This document shows positions 1 to 11,118 of a DNA stretch of 64,000 bases, piece after piece; positions within the stretch are counted from its first letter, which is position 1; each line of letters opens with the position of its first letter. Location of the stretch: the NCBI GenBank assembly GCA_030549335.1, contig CM060191.1, positions 2,795,001 through 2,859,000 on the forward strand, read 5' to 3'. This DNA is from Pontederia crassipes (lineage: Eukaryota > Streptophyta > Magnoliopsida > Commelinales > Pontederiaceae). The notes below the pieces were generated by a model that was not told the DNA's origin, did not search any database, and saw only the letters and a program-made list of their open reading frames with translations. Position numbers and translations under genes: made by a program.

Positions 1-174
1 GCAACATCAAAGAAAGCACATCAGCAACATCGGCCTACATCCATAAGTGTTCAACCATATGTATAACCTTCATTCTCAGCACCTTGTGAAGTAAGTGAAT
101 AAAATTTAAATCAACAATAATGGACTAAGTTAGATCAATATGAATACAAAAAGACTAAATTACAAACCTGCAAT

Positions 175-2404
175 AATGGACACTTTCGTTTGTCATGTCC
201 TTACTTCCCACAATTTTCGCAACTCCTTCTGGAACCATTTTGTGACATTAAAACTTCCACGCTAAATTTAATCATTGCAACATTCTTAGGCTTCCCCTTA
301 GACTTCACACTAAGTGGGTTGTGTATCGTATTTTGCACCTCAGGCAAGTTTATGGAGCTTGGTTGGCTAAGTGGTAAATCAGTAGTGTTAAATTGAGTTG
401 TTTGAATGTGGCTTGTGCTTGCTCCACTTGCATCTATAGATTCATTCGGCACATGAATTGCACTCATTTTCAATATCAGATCATCTATAGTCGATGCCCC
501 GCATTGTAAATGCATAGGTGAATGAGACCCATCGTTTGCATTTTTCAAAGATTACTTTGTCAAGATAATTTTTGAATGGATGATATGCTATCATCGGAAG
601 TGGATTGACAAGCATAAATGGCATGCACTTTTGTGTATCTAGCATTTATGGTCCAACGATGAAGCACATAATCTTCAGGCAAGAAACTCATACCTTTCTT
701 ATACATAATACAAAGAACATGACAGCAAAATATTCCTTCTTGTTCAAACTTTTTGGATGAATATTTTGCAATAATTTTTTCAGATTGACTAAATTCCACC
801 ACATTTTTTCCCTCATCAATGCCCCTCACACGAAAGATAGAATAGTAAGATCTATTTGTGTCCTTGTAAATCTTATGCGATGTGAAGCTGAAAGACTGTG
901 CAAATTCTGTTTGGAACTTACAAAATGAAGCATGTGTATAGATCTTACCTGCATGATCCTCCAAAGGACTATTAACAATGTATGCAGATTGTGAGTTCAT
1001 TGTTTGAAAGTCTTCTTGTTCTTCACGTCCACGATGAGTCTGGATAGCTTTTTCATATTGTTCTAAAAAGTGCGAAAGCGAAGTGTGCGGATTGACATAG
1101 CCATAAAAAAAAAGAATTAATACTTCCTGCCCTCTGAGTGGTTCGCATACCTACAGTAAAGACATCTTTATAATATAAAGAAACCCAATGTTCACACTTG
1201 TTGTACATTACTTCTAACCAATGCCCATTTCGAGTATCGAACTTTTCTTTCAAATAAAGCCAACCCTCTTAAAACTCATATATATTTAATGAACCATACA
1301 TCCACTTATTATAATCCTCTTTAAATTTCAATTGTGCATATAGATCTTGTAGATGAGTCATTGCATTTTTAGCAATATGCTATGTACAAAAGATGTATTT
1401 CGTGTGTGGGAAAATCTTACGTATTGCATTCCCCATCGCGATATCTTGATCTGTAATAATACATTGTGGATGTTTTCCAAACATGCATTCATGCCATTGT
1501 TCAAACTATCATGTGAACGTCTCCTCTCATCTGCAAGTAAAGCACACCCAAATAAATAAGATCTCCAATGATGATTAATCCCTATGAATGGTGCGAATGA
1601 CATTCTCAAATTATTGATTCGATATGTTGTATCAAATACAATCACGTCATCAAAAGTCAAATAACTATCCCTTGACATCTTATCAGCCCAAAAAAAATTT
1701 AGAACTGTGTCATCCGCATCGAGCTCCCAACTATAAAAAAAAACTCGGATGAGTGCGTACCTTTTTTGAAAATTAGATATAATTTTCAAGCATTCGACAG
1801 AGAAAGTACTTTTTCTTATGGTTCTCAGATGATCAATACAATTCTGAGATGTTATAATAGGTTATCAAGACATATTAAGGGCTCTAGCAATCTTAGATGG
1901 ACCCATACCGAAGGCATGTAGATGACCAATAGCTTCTCTAGAAGTTGCGCTGATATGATTATGTGATCTTAAAAACTTTACCTTAGACGGAGTTGTCAGG
2001 TAATGACTGTACTCTTCTTGAAAATTTCTCACCTCACATTTTTCATCTTGCTTTAGAACAATATATAAATGAGCATGACAGTCGTCCCTAACTTCTCTTC
2101 TATGTGTAAAAGCTTGTGTCTGTCCTTGTCTAATTCTCTTGTGCCCTTCTTTAGAACAAACATACTTCACATTGATTACCTTCCCTGTAATCTTGTACTT
2201 ATGTGAAGTTTATTTTCTCACAAAAAACTCTACTAATTTAACATACATGTTATAATACTTATAAGCTTCTTCATCTATGTCAAATAGCATTCCAATATAG
2301 GATTTCGGTAATTCATATCCTTTTACAAAATTAGCATTATCTTCTTCAGGTTTGTCATGTTCAATATAGTCTTCGTTCATCCATTCTTCTGTCAATTTTG
2401 CCAT
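175..2404 (-). pseudogene. FAR1/FRS-type (MULE transposase-derived) pseudogene
   Basis: Reads on the minus strand as a FAR1-RELATED SEQUENCE / Mutator-like transposase relic. In order: a FAR1 DNA-binding domain (from GMLFDIDEEAYKYYNMY near 2290 to VKYVCSKEGHKR near 2165), a MULE transposase domain (first Asp in VIVFDTTYRIN near 1625, second Asp in CIITDQDIAMGNA near 1440, then MRTTQRAGSINSFF near 1130), a SWIM-like zinc finger (FEQEGIFCCHVL near 730) and a C-terminal CCHC knuckle near 190. The frame is broken many times: an in-frame stop after EFFVRK near 2212, a frame change near 1460, and a TAA inside the knuckle near 200. The first CxC pair of the SWIM finger reads Y-S-S. FRS proteins are transcription factors derived from MULE transposases. 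This copy cannot make one. It could equally be a decayed autonomous MULE whose left end lies outside the window. Confidence 0.85.
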
Positions 2405-3600
2405 GTTACTAACATATTTTTACCATCCATGTGCAATCTTGCTCGTCGAATATTGAAAATTATAAACAACCTAAAAAATACAAACAAAATCTCATTAGAA
2501 ATTACAAACACAGAACGATAATTATGCACAATATTTCACAATATTTCAGTCGCAAGATATGTTTACAATCACAAGATTCACAATATTTCTATCTTAAGAT
2601 TATAACTCACATCAATTTACTAATTATAACATAATCAACTAGTTACAAAATGATTAAGTACTTCCATTAAATCCTTGTTTAACTTAGTACAAGATGATCA
2701 ACTACTTATAAGGTGATAAACTACTTACAATTGATAAATGATTATTAAATAATTACAAGGTAATACCACGGTGTTTTACACAATAATAACACAGTGTTTT
2801 ACACGAAAATAATACGGTAATAAACTACTAATAACACAGTGTTTAACTAATTTCACGACGGGCGCGACCGGGCGGGGGCAACGGCTTAGTGCGAGAGCGT
2901 GAGCAGAATGGTGGTTGCGTGCGACAACGATCAACGGTCCCGGAAGGGCGGCAGCATGCCACAAAGGTCACGGGGGCGGCGACGTGCGATGACAGTCACC
3001 GGTTTCCTGGATGCGATGACAAAGGTCGGTGAATAGAAAAGTTGGAAAAATACAAATAAAGCAAAACGACGCTTAGATCTGGTCGGCGATCGTCGATACT
3101 CATCGGCGGCGGGTGGATCTGGTCGGAGGGCGTCTCTGAGCCGCGGATCTAGACGGGACACGATCTCGGAGGGCGAATCTAAGGCGCAGCGATCGTCGGC
3201 GGATGACGGATCTGGCTGGAGAATGGATCGTCGACGCCGAGGAAGGGGGAGAAGTTCAGAGGGGCAAGAAGCTCGGCGTCAGAAGCTCGGATCACGCCGC
3301 TGAGATCCAGAGAGTAAAACCCGATGAGAGAGCGTGAGAGGGTAAAAGAGGTGAAGAAAGCTTATCGTCGCGTGGATCTCGGCGGCTGTCCAGCGGATCC
3401 GGCGGGAGATCTCGACAGCGCCGACGAAAGGGGAGAAAGGGAGAGACGGATCCGTTGAGAGAGAGGTGAGAGAGTGAGATGGTAAAAAGGTAAAAAAACT
3501 TTTACTGTCGCGCTTTTGTACCCTACCCTCATTCTCGGTCCGACCGGGCACGGGATTTTTCATCTAAGCCGGCCGCCACACTTGTGAAGGCCGACTCATA
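2405..3600. other. Upstream region of the FAR1/MULE relic, no gene seen
   Basis: The first ~450 bp are AT-rich with a repeated phrase (acagtgttttacac and variants near 2770-2860). From about 2850 the composition switches sharply to GC-rich, with many repeats of ggatctgg, ggcggcg and gagagagag-type runs up to 3560. Short ORFs here have no recognisable domains. The switch suggests the 5' untranslated or terminal part of the mobile element to the left, but I could not find a matching terminal inverted repeat because the other end is not in the window. Confidence 0.35.
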
Positions 3601-3791
3601 TGCGCGCCCGTTCTACGCCATGCGGACCGGCGGAATTCAATGGGTGCACATTCTCCCATTTAAGTTTGGGGACACCCATTGAATCTTTTGACGAATCATA
3701 TTCAAATTTTCATTCAAATTTCACACCCACCGACAACCTCCCACCATCTCAAGTCGCCGTCGGACGTTCGATGTCCGGCTGATTGATTAGC

Positions 3792-5111
3792 ATGCGCACT
3801 TCGTTGAACCGAGCACTACGAAAGCTCTGCTTCTCCGGTCAACTGGCCGACGCCGTCGATGTCTTGTGCTGCCGTCTAAGGACGTCGCCATCCTCCCCCT
3901 CCATCTCCTTGTCGTCATTGTCCTCGCCGGCGGCGACGGCGGATGTGGATTCCCAAACCTACGCTTTCCTGCTGCAGGAGGCCATCAACCGGAATGAATG
4001 GAGGCTCGGCAGGAGAATCCACGCCCACATGATCGTGTCCGGATTCGTCCCCGGAGATTATGTCCGGACGAAGCTGCTCATATTCTACACGGCACGTGGG
4101 GATCTCCGCGTTGCTCACCATCTGTTCGTCGGTATCCCTCGCAGATGCATTGTTCCGTGGAACGCGATGATCTCGGGCTACGTGCGCAGGGGAATGGAGG
4201 TTGAAGCCATTGGCCTGTACTACTCGATGCTTTCCGCCGGCTTGGAGCCCGACCAATTCACCTTCGCGTCGGTTTTCCGTGCTTGCGCCGGTCTCGCATC
4301 GCTGGCGCTGGGGAGGCGAGTGCACTGCGTCATGGTCAAGAGCCGAACCACGGTCAACGTCGTCGTCAATACCGCGCTCGTGGACTTTAAATGCAGCAGC
4401 CCCGAAGATGACCGTCAGGCTTTCAGCTGCTCCGGCGAGTACGTAAACGTGGTTACTTGGACTGCACTCATATCTGGTTACGGGCACCATGGTCTGGTGG
4501 CCGAGGTCCTTGACCACTTCCACCGGATGATCAAGGAGGGCTTCCGGCCAAACCACATCACCTTTCTCGCCGTCCTTTCGGCTTGTGGCCATGGAGGCCT
4601 CGTCGATAGAGGGCTACAGTACTTCTCGTCCATGAGGGAGGACTACGGCATTAGACCAAGAGGCGAGCACTACGCGGCAGTAGATGACATGCTGGGGCGG
4701 GCAGGGAGGCTGGTCGAAGCTTATGCATTCGTGATGACGTCGCCTTGCAAGCAGCACTTTGTGATTTGGGGAGCTCTGCTCGGCGCTTGTAGGATGCACG
4801 GCGATCTTGAGCTCCTGGAATACGCTTCTAGGAAGTTTTTCGAGATGCAACCGGAAAACGCCGGGAAATACGTCGTTTTATCGAACACCTATGCGGCGAA
4901 TTCTATGTGGCAAAACGCTGCGGACGTCCGAGGGATGATGAAGACGTTGGGTATAAAAAAAGAACCATCTTTGAGCTCTGTTGAAGTCCGAGGAGAGCTC
5001 CACAGCTTCTTGGTTGGAGATAAATCTCACGAGCAAAGTGAAATGATCTATCAGATGATTCATACACTACGTTGCGCCATAGTTGAAGAAAGTTGCTACC
5101 GGAACGAGTAG
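3792..5111 (+). CDS. PLS-class pentatricopeptide repeat protein with E domain (At4g16470-like)
   Basis: Intronless 439-aa protein. The first ATG in the open frame is at 3792; an in-frame TGA sits at 3780. PPR motifs run from about residue 55 to 330: QTYAFLLQEA (~55), VPWNAMISGY (~121), DQFTFASVFRACAGL (~154), VTWTALISGY (~221), NHITFLAVLSACGHGG (~254), HYAAVDDMLGRAGRL (~293). An E/E+ type tail follows (WGALLGACRMHGD, KYVVLSNTYA, SSVEVRGELHSFLVGD). There is no C-terminal DYW deaminase. PLS-E proteins bind organellar RNA one base per repeat and usually recruit a DYW-type deaminase in trans for C-to-U editing. From memory of the family it looks like the orthologue of Arabidopsis At4g16470. The stretch ALVDFKCSS at ~196 lacks two residues that relatives have (ALVDMYFKCSS type), making that repeat triplet about two residues short. 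The N-terminus is Ser-rich, but I would not assign plastid or mitochondrion from sequence alone. Confidence 0.9.
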   Translation: MRTSLNRALRKLCFSGQLADAVDVLCCRLRTSPSSPSISLSSLSSPAATADVDSQTYAFLLQEAINRNEWRLGRRIHAHMIVSGFVPGDYVRTKLLIFYTARGDLRVAHHLFVGIPRRCIVPWNAMISGYVRRGMEVEAIGLYYSMLSAGLEPDQFTFASVFRACAGLASLALGRRVHCVMVKSRTTVNVVVNTALVDFKCSSPEDDRQAFSCSGEYVNVVTWTALISGYGHHGLVAEVLDHFHRMIKEGFRPNHITFLAVLSACGHGGLVDRGLQYFSSMREDYGIRPRGEHYAAVDDMLGRAGRLVEAYAFVMTSPCKQHFVIWGALLGACRMHGDLELLEYASRKFFEMQPENAGKYVVLSNTYAANSMWQNAADVRGMMKTLGIKKEPSLSSVEVRGELHSFLVGDKSHEQSEMIYQMIHTLRCAIVEESCYRNE

Positions 5112-5459
5112 AGCCAACTCATTTTCAAGACAATTGATCTCATGTTCTTGATAAGATGAGAAAAGTTAAACAAGACAACATCCAGATCTCATGCAGTATA
5201 CTTTATGCAACACCTTTCAGAAAAGGAGGAGTTGAGAATGAAAGACTATTTCCGAACCAAAGTGTAACTTCTATATATTTATCAGATAAGTTTAGGAGAG
5301 AGAAGTTTACATATCCACTTCCAGATGACACAAGATAACAAGCTCCAAGTACACAATAAGAGCATCAGAATTTACAACCACTGTGCGTGTACTATGTTTC
5401 TAGAGCTTATTTGTCTTCAAGCAGCTGTGATGCTAACAGTGACGGTGTCTCTCACCTGT
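5112..5459. other. Convergent intergenic space
   Basis: 3' regions of the PPR gene (+) and the CASP-like gene (-) face each other here. AT-rich, no recognisable gene or repeat. Confidence 0.5.
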
Positions 5460-6273
5460 TCAAAAGCTCCCGTTGCATACTTTCTTGCTCCTCCCATACA
5501 ACCGGAAGAGGTTGAAAGCAGAGATCCAGGAGACAGACACCATGGCGAGGCTCACGACGATGGCGCTCGTTACGCCCTCACCGACCTTGGTGCAGAAGGC
5601 CGAGTACAAGTTGCACACCTTCATCCACTGCAGCTCAGGCTGGCCGAACTCCGCCAAGGCCGCCGATGACCCAGCCGCTGCAACTGCTGCCAGCAACAGG
5701 TACGCCATCATCTGATACAAAAGCAGAATACTGACTGTTAACCATTTGTTTCAATGCTCACATAGTTGTCATTACATTACTCCTCTAGATATATACCTGA
5801 TCACAGGCAAAAATTGCCCACGCCAGGGGCTTATGACAGAGCACACCTCCGCTGCTCACATCCAGTGCGCACCGCACTCCCTGGATTAGACTGTAACCTG
5901 CAGCTATTCCATTAGCTACCACCAAGAAACTGCAACAAAAACACACAAAAATGAGAACGAATGTCAGAAAAGATTGAATCTTTATGCATGAACAGCAACT
6001 GCTGGTGCAGCTGCTTTGATCAGAAGGTGCACTTGGTGCTTACACCAGAGCCTTCATGTCGGTGAACTTGGCCTTCTTCTCCAAGGAGAAGAACGTCTTG
6101 GACTGGGTGGCTGTAACAAGAAGGGCGACCGCAAGCACCCCAAGCCCAAGTATGAGCCACCTCAGGGCCATCTCTACCAGCTTCACCCTCCTGTCCGCAG
6201 GTCTCGCCTTGCCCACCCTCCCTGTGCACACGGCCACATCGCCGGGGCTACTCGATCCGGCTTCCGAACTCAT
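5460..6273 (-). CDS. CASP-like protein, subfamily 2B type (CASPL2B-like)
   Basis: Three exons on the minus strand: 6273-6044, 5929-5797 and 5711-5460. All junctions are GT/AG (donors gtaagc and gtatat; acceptors ttgcag and tatcag), giving 204 aa in one frame. The ATG at 6273 ([15 protein letters not shown]) is chosen over upstream in-frame codons because family members start with a short soluble N-terminus. Four membrane segments are visible: ~residues 33-53 ([17 protein letters not shown]), ~78-95 ([18 protein letters not shown]), ~118-140 ([20 protein letters not shown]) and ~165-190 ([20 protein letters not shown]). [15 protein letters not shown] before TM4 and the [22 protein letters not shown] loop are typical of the CASPL2 group. 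CASP-like proteins are small plasma-membrane tetraspans related to the Casparian-strip scaffolds; most have no defined role. Length and exon pattern look intact. Confidence 0.9.
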
Positions 6274-7204
6274 CTTCTTTCTTCCTCCGCGTCTGCAAGT
6301 TGAATAGGAGCACCGATTCGAGAGAAGACTCAACTCATCAGATCAGGTCCCTCGGCTACTTTAATAGCTGGGGGCCGAAGCTTGGAAGGCCAAGAAGTTA
6401 GTGCCCAACCCATTGGCTCGCAGTGAGTTAATGCAGCATCCCCACTTCTTCGTAAAAGGATTTTAGAAATCTCTCCTAACAAGTCCAGAACCGGTGAATC
6501 ATCAATACGTCTCTCTCTCTCTGCCTAAACCATGCATGCAGCTGAATCCTTATTACTCCTGTAGTCCTGTGAGGAGTTGGATCGGGGAGAGTGGATACTA
6601 CCCTGCAATTAAGGGACCATTTATGACGCTGGTCTCTGAATTGTTTCGTACTCCTTTTGCCATTTTTTATCTCTAGTTTATCATCTTGCTTAGCATTTAC
6701 CGAGCCAGCATTGTGGACTCGGAATAGTGACAGGAATGTTTTAGTTTCCTCCTTATTAGCGTTTCCGGATATGGTCCTGAAATGTGGAGTAGGTTTCTTG
6801 CTTCAATGCTGTATATGACGCCAATCCATCCATGTGAAGTTAATACCATCATATCTTGGTGTGCACACGAAAACAAAATAAGTTAGAGGTAGTCACAGTG
6901 TCTTTTTTGGGTGAATCACGTATATCTAATGTTTTGTTAAAAGAAGCTGAGGTATGTGACTGAACTCTATTTTGTTTGGCATGATATAATAAAGGCATTT
7001 AGGTGGTGTTTAGTACATTCTTTTAATTAATATCAATCTTGTCAACATTTATTAATGGTATTTAATGTGCCCTCTATTTGTTTTCTTTTAATTTTTGACT
7101 AGTTTTCTTCTCGATGATCACGTCTCCAAATTGATTTCTACGTGTCACATCTTCGATTTGATTTCTAGTATGTCACATCTTACTTTTCCAACAATACATT
7201 TTAT
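6274..7204. other. Intergenic, promoter side of the CASP-like gene
   Basis: Contains the 5' flank of the CASP-like gene. A weak TATA-like CTATTAAAG on the minus strand near 6358-6366 lies ~90 bp upstream of the ATG. No other gene or clear repeat up to the hAT-like element. Confidence 0.4.
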
Positions 7205-7903
7205 CAACGATTATTAAAATCGGACCGGATTGTCCGGTTCAATCGTGAACCGGTCAATGATTCGATCCGATTAAGTATTTAAAATCGTTTTGATATTGAA
7301 CCGGACAAAATCGATTGAATTGAGCTTGTTGACGGTTCAATCCGGTTCAATGCATATTTTGAAAAAAAATAAAATAAAAATAAAAATAAAAAAGTTAAAT
7401 GAAAAAAAAGGAAAGAACTATAAGGAAATTTAAAAATGAGAGAATATCATATGCATACAATTAAATAGGAATTGAAATTAAAAGGTAAGTATTTGAAATT
7501 GAATAATATTAGAATAGAAATTTATCAAAGGGAATAAAATAAAAGAAATAACAAGGAAAGTGTTAAAAAAAGAAATAAGAATAATTTAAGATAAAATTTA
7601 TAAATATAACATCTATCATCATTAAATAGTAAATATTAAATTATTAATAATCTATTTATATTATCATTATAAAACTTTTAATTAATAAAAATTATGTTAT
7701 ATTATTGTTTAAATATTTTTAATAAGTCATTAGTACAATATTAATATACTATATCATATAACTTATATAATATCTTTATAATTATTATAAATAATATTAT
7801 TTTAATAAAATCCGGTTCAATCCGGTCGAACCCGGTCCGACCGATCTAATCACGACCCAGTGATGAGTCCGGTCCGGTCGTCGGTCCGGTTCTGAAAACA
7901 TTG
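7205..7903. mobile_element. Non-autonomous hAT-like element, CCGG-rich ends (family A)
   Basis: A 699-bp AT-rich unit whose two ends are crowded with short CCGG/GGTTCAA motifs in both orientations (7220-7350 and 7810-7895). The ends are imperfect inverted repeats: CAACGATTATTAAAATCGG at left, and CAATGTTTTCAGAACCGG read inward from the right. It is flanked by a perfect 8-bp direct repeat, cattttat, at 7197-7204 and 7904-7911. 8-bp duplications and subterminal motif arrays are typical of hAT elements. No ORF. Confidence 0.75.
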
Positions 7904-9048
7904 CATTTTATCTACCTAATCATTTTTTATTATTTGTTTTAGTTTGATTAAATTTTCTCTTTTTCTTAATAAGTCAGCAAGGATTGTTATATACTTATAT
8001 CCTCCTAAAATTCAAGCTAAAAACATCTTTAACTTGACATTAACAATGTTAGTCAATTTATCGATTATTAGGGGTATATTTATTACCTGAGTATCGGGGT
8101 ATTTTTTTTCTAAATATTTAAGTAAAATTTTCTTTCGTATATATTGTAAAAAACAAATCATATTTTTAAAACAAATTAAAAGAAGTATTTAGTATGGTAT
8201 AATGGTCAAACATAATCTCAAATTTGTACCAAGATTTAGATTATAATTTTTTAATCCTGTATCTATTTATATATTTTTGTTTTTTAATTATTACATTTAA
8301 AGAAAAGATAATAAATCAAGTATTTAAATAACTACACACTAATAATTAAATCTTCATATTGTTTCATTATCTTAAAGAGAGCTTGTTAGTATACTCTCTT
8401 GCTCCACTTTTAAATAAATGAGTTCATACATTGTTTCATTAGGGTTTTATATTGCCTTGTTTGTGTTACATACACTATTATTGAACTCATTTTGTTGAAA
8501 AAAAAAATAGAAGTGTTAGAGGTTAGCACTCAATCATGTGACAACGAAGATGGAGAATATTATAGATATAAGAATAAAACTATATGCTTATTTTTTAAAA
8601 AAATCACCAAAATTTTATTGTTCACGATTCCACATAGAAGTATTAGCATTGCCAAACACCATTTTGTTATTTCCATTTTCAATTCAGTTACTTCTAATGG
8701 TCATTTTTTGGGTAGAAATATCGTGTTATTCACATAGAGGCTGTTTGATAGGAGAACATCGTAAGAACATTTTTCTTGTTTTCAATTTTTCATCCAAACA
8801 ATCTAAAAACATGTCGTGTATCCCACATCAAGATCAAGAAAAAGCAGAAACATCTAGGTTCTAGCTCCACCCAAGGGTCCTCGAAACTGAATAGATATGT
8901 TTCCCTTCCTCTTTCTCCAAATCAAGGGTCCTCGAACAGTTTCATCACATTCGCGAGGAAAAAGAACTAGAAGCTTCGAAATTAATTTTTGACATCACTT
9001 AATTTATATGGGTCCGACTGCTAAATTTTTCGCATACACTAATAATTT
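7904..9048. other. AT-rich intergenic, no gene seen
   Basis: Strongly AT-rich. Short ORFs between 8490 and 8970 are not conserved-looking. The phrase caagggtcctcgaa occurs twice near 8872 and 8925, a small local duplication. Confidence 0.5.
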
Positions 9049-9547
9049 TAGGGGTGTTCATGGGTCGGGTTTGACCTGACCCGACCCCGGATCCGACTCG
9101 ACCCGCCCGATTTTGATCGGGCGGGTCGAGTCATCCCATTTTTTAAGGCCAGATCCGATCCAACCTGACCCGGTTCGGATTGAGTTGAATCGGGCCGGGT
9201 GGCCGTATTACCCGACCATCATTTTTTTCTTTAATTTTTTTCTTAATTTTATCTATTATTTAATATAAAAATATTATATAATATTTATTTAAAAAACATA
9301 AAATAACTTATTAAACATTAGCTTACACATTTAAAATATTTTATTTTATTTATACATAATATAGGCTGAAAACTAAAAATTGGGTCTTCGGGTTGGGTCG
9401 AGTTGACTCGGGTCGAAAAATTCCGACCCGTACCCGACCTGACCCATGGTCAGGTCGGGGTCGGGTCGGGTCCGACCCGACCACGGATCCGACCCAAGGG
9501 TCGGGTCGTCGGGTTCGCAGGTCGACTCGACCCGTTGAACACCCCTA
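9049..9547. mobile_element. Non-autonomous hAT-like element, TAGGGGTG ends (family B)
   Basis: 499 bp starting TAGGGGTGTTCA and ending TGAACACCCCTA, a 12-bp perfect terminal inverted repeat. It is flanked by near-identical 8-mers, aataattt (9041-9048) and aataatct (9548-9555). Both subterminal regions are dense arrays of GGGTCGGGT / ACCCGACCC-type motifs in both orientations around an AT-rich middle. No coding capacity. Confidence 0.85.
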
Positions 9548-9667
9548 AATAATCTTGAATATTGATGGATTTATGAAATCTCATTGGTATGAGTTTACCA
9601 GCTTCCCGACATGCATGTGATTTGACATTGATGCTCTACTCTGGTGGACTTCTTGTTTCTTTTTTAT

Positions 9668-9689
9668 GGCTGTGTTTGGATCGTTGGAA
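9668..9689 (+). repeat. Left terminal inverted repeat of the PIF/Harbinger element
   Basis: Matches the inverted right end (16669-16690) at 20 of 22 positions. Preceded by TAT. Confidence 0.88.
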
Positions 9690-10163
9690 GGGTGAGAACT
9701 TTAGTTCTAAAAACATTTTAGATTTGACACATTAGTTCCAAACTTTGTTTGGACAAAAGTTTGCACAAACTTGAACTTTTGGGTGTGACATGACAGCAAA
9801 GTAATCGGAAGTTCTCCTGACTGTTTGGACAAGTTCTTTATCTCCTGGCGCCAAAAGTAACCGACGAACGATGCAGGAAATCGAAATAGGTTGATGCCAA
9901 AATGCAACCAACCGGAAAACAACACCAAACCGAACACTGACGAGACTTCAAACGGAAAAAATGGCAGCAAGAAGCAAGGCTATACAAACATAGAAGACTC
10001 TGCACATGTTCTAATCAAATCGACTAACAAATAAAAATATGCAGCAAGTTTACAACGTTTCAAAGATGAGCAAGTCCGGCCAGTGCATAGCACATCTTAG
10101 ATTACATCACAACGAGAGTACGAAAAGATATTTGAATACAAACTTAGTGCACACATCGCAACA

Positions 10164-10290
10164 ACAAGTTCATGGTCAAAATGACATCAGTTCGCACAGC
10201 AATCTTAGCATCCACACATCACAGCAACATGTCCATGTTCAAAATGACATCAGTGCATGGTCTAACTCACACCTTGCTACCACAATTACA
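10164..10290 (+). repeat. Short tandem duplication inside the PIF element
   Basis: A phrase around catgktcaaaatgacatcagt occurs twice about 65 bp apart (near 10171 and 10234), each preceded by tcacanCaaca-like sequence. It creates spurious His/Ser/Gln-rich ORFs. No function inferred. Confidence 0.5.
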
Positions 10291-11118
10291 AGCAATCTTA
10301 GCTACAACAGAGAACAACAATGCACACACAAAGATAAGTAGTTCAAGGTTCCTTCGACAATTGCATTCACACTGAAAATTTTGGAGTGGCTGTTCAACAT
10401 TAGAAACTGAAGAGGATGGAGTTTGAGATGGCAACATAACATGTCAGCGTTTAATAGGTAGTTCAGAATTGTTTGGTAGCTTCGTGTAATTGTCGTCCTG
10501 CATTTCACAATACTTTGAAAGGGAAGCTGCGGCTGCATCAAAGGAGTCAAACTTCTTGTACACACAATAAGGATAACCTGACACTTGTGCTTGGCATTCA
10601 GACTAGGTGTCATATATACCTGGTTTGCGACCTTCATATACAACATAAAATCTCCGGGTAGCCATCCTAATCCTCTATGGTAAGGTGTCCTGCATGAATA
10701 GCGTGAGTGAACAAATTGAATTGTTGTCGGCAAACTAAAAAGGATAACCTGACGGCAGCTTTTATTCGACAGGAAACCAAAAAGGTAATTTCAGAAAACT
10801 AAACATAATTTCTACCTCATATACAGAAGGTCAAACAAAACTAAGTCAAGGGATAAGCAAAAAACAAATTGTGATTGAGCTAAAAGTATAACCTAATACT
10901 AAGTGTTTATTACACCATATAAGTAACCAGAAATGACAACGACCTAGACGTAAAGATAATCAACGGACAAGTAGTATATTAAGAAAAGTGACAAGCACCT
11001 CATGCTAAATAAAATATGAGAGATAAGCAAGATATGTTAGGATATGTCACATATAGTATATATATGTAAAAGTTTCATTTACTAGTAGACGAGTCGTGAT
11101 AACTATTTTAATCATAAG

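Noticed and set aside
3915-4592. 225-aa ORF antisense to the PPR gene
   Set aside because: Antisense shadow; the sense frame has clear PPR motifs.
8492-8970. Overlapping plus-strand ORFs of 64-108 aa
   Set aside because: AT-rich random-looking peptides without recognisable motifs.
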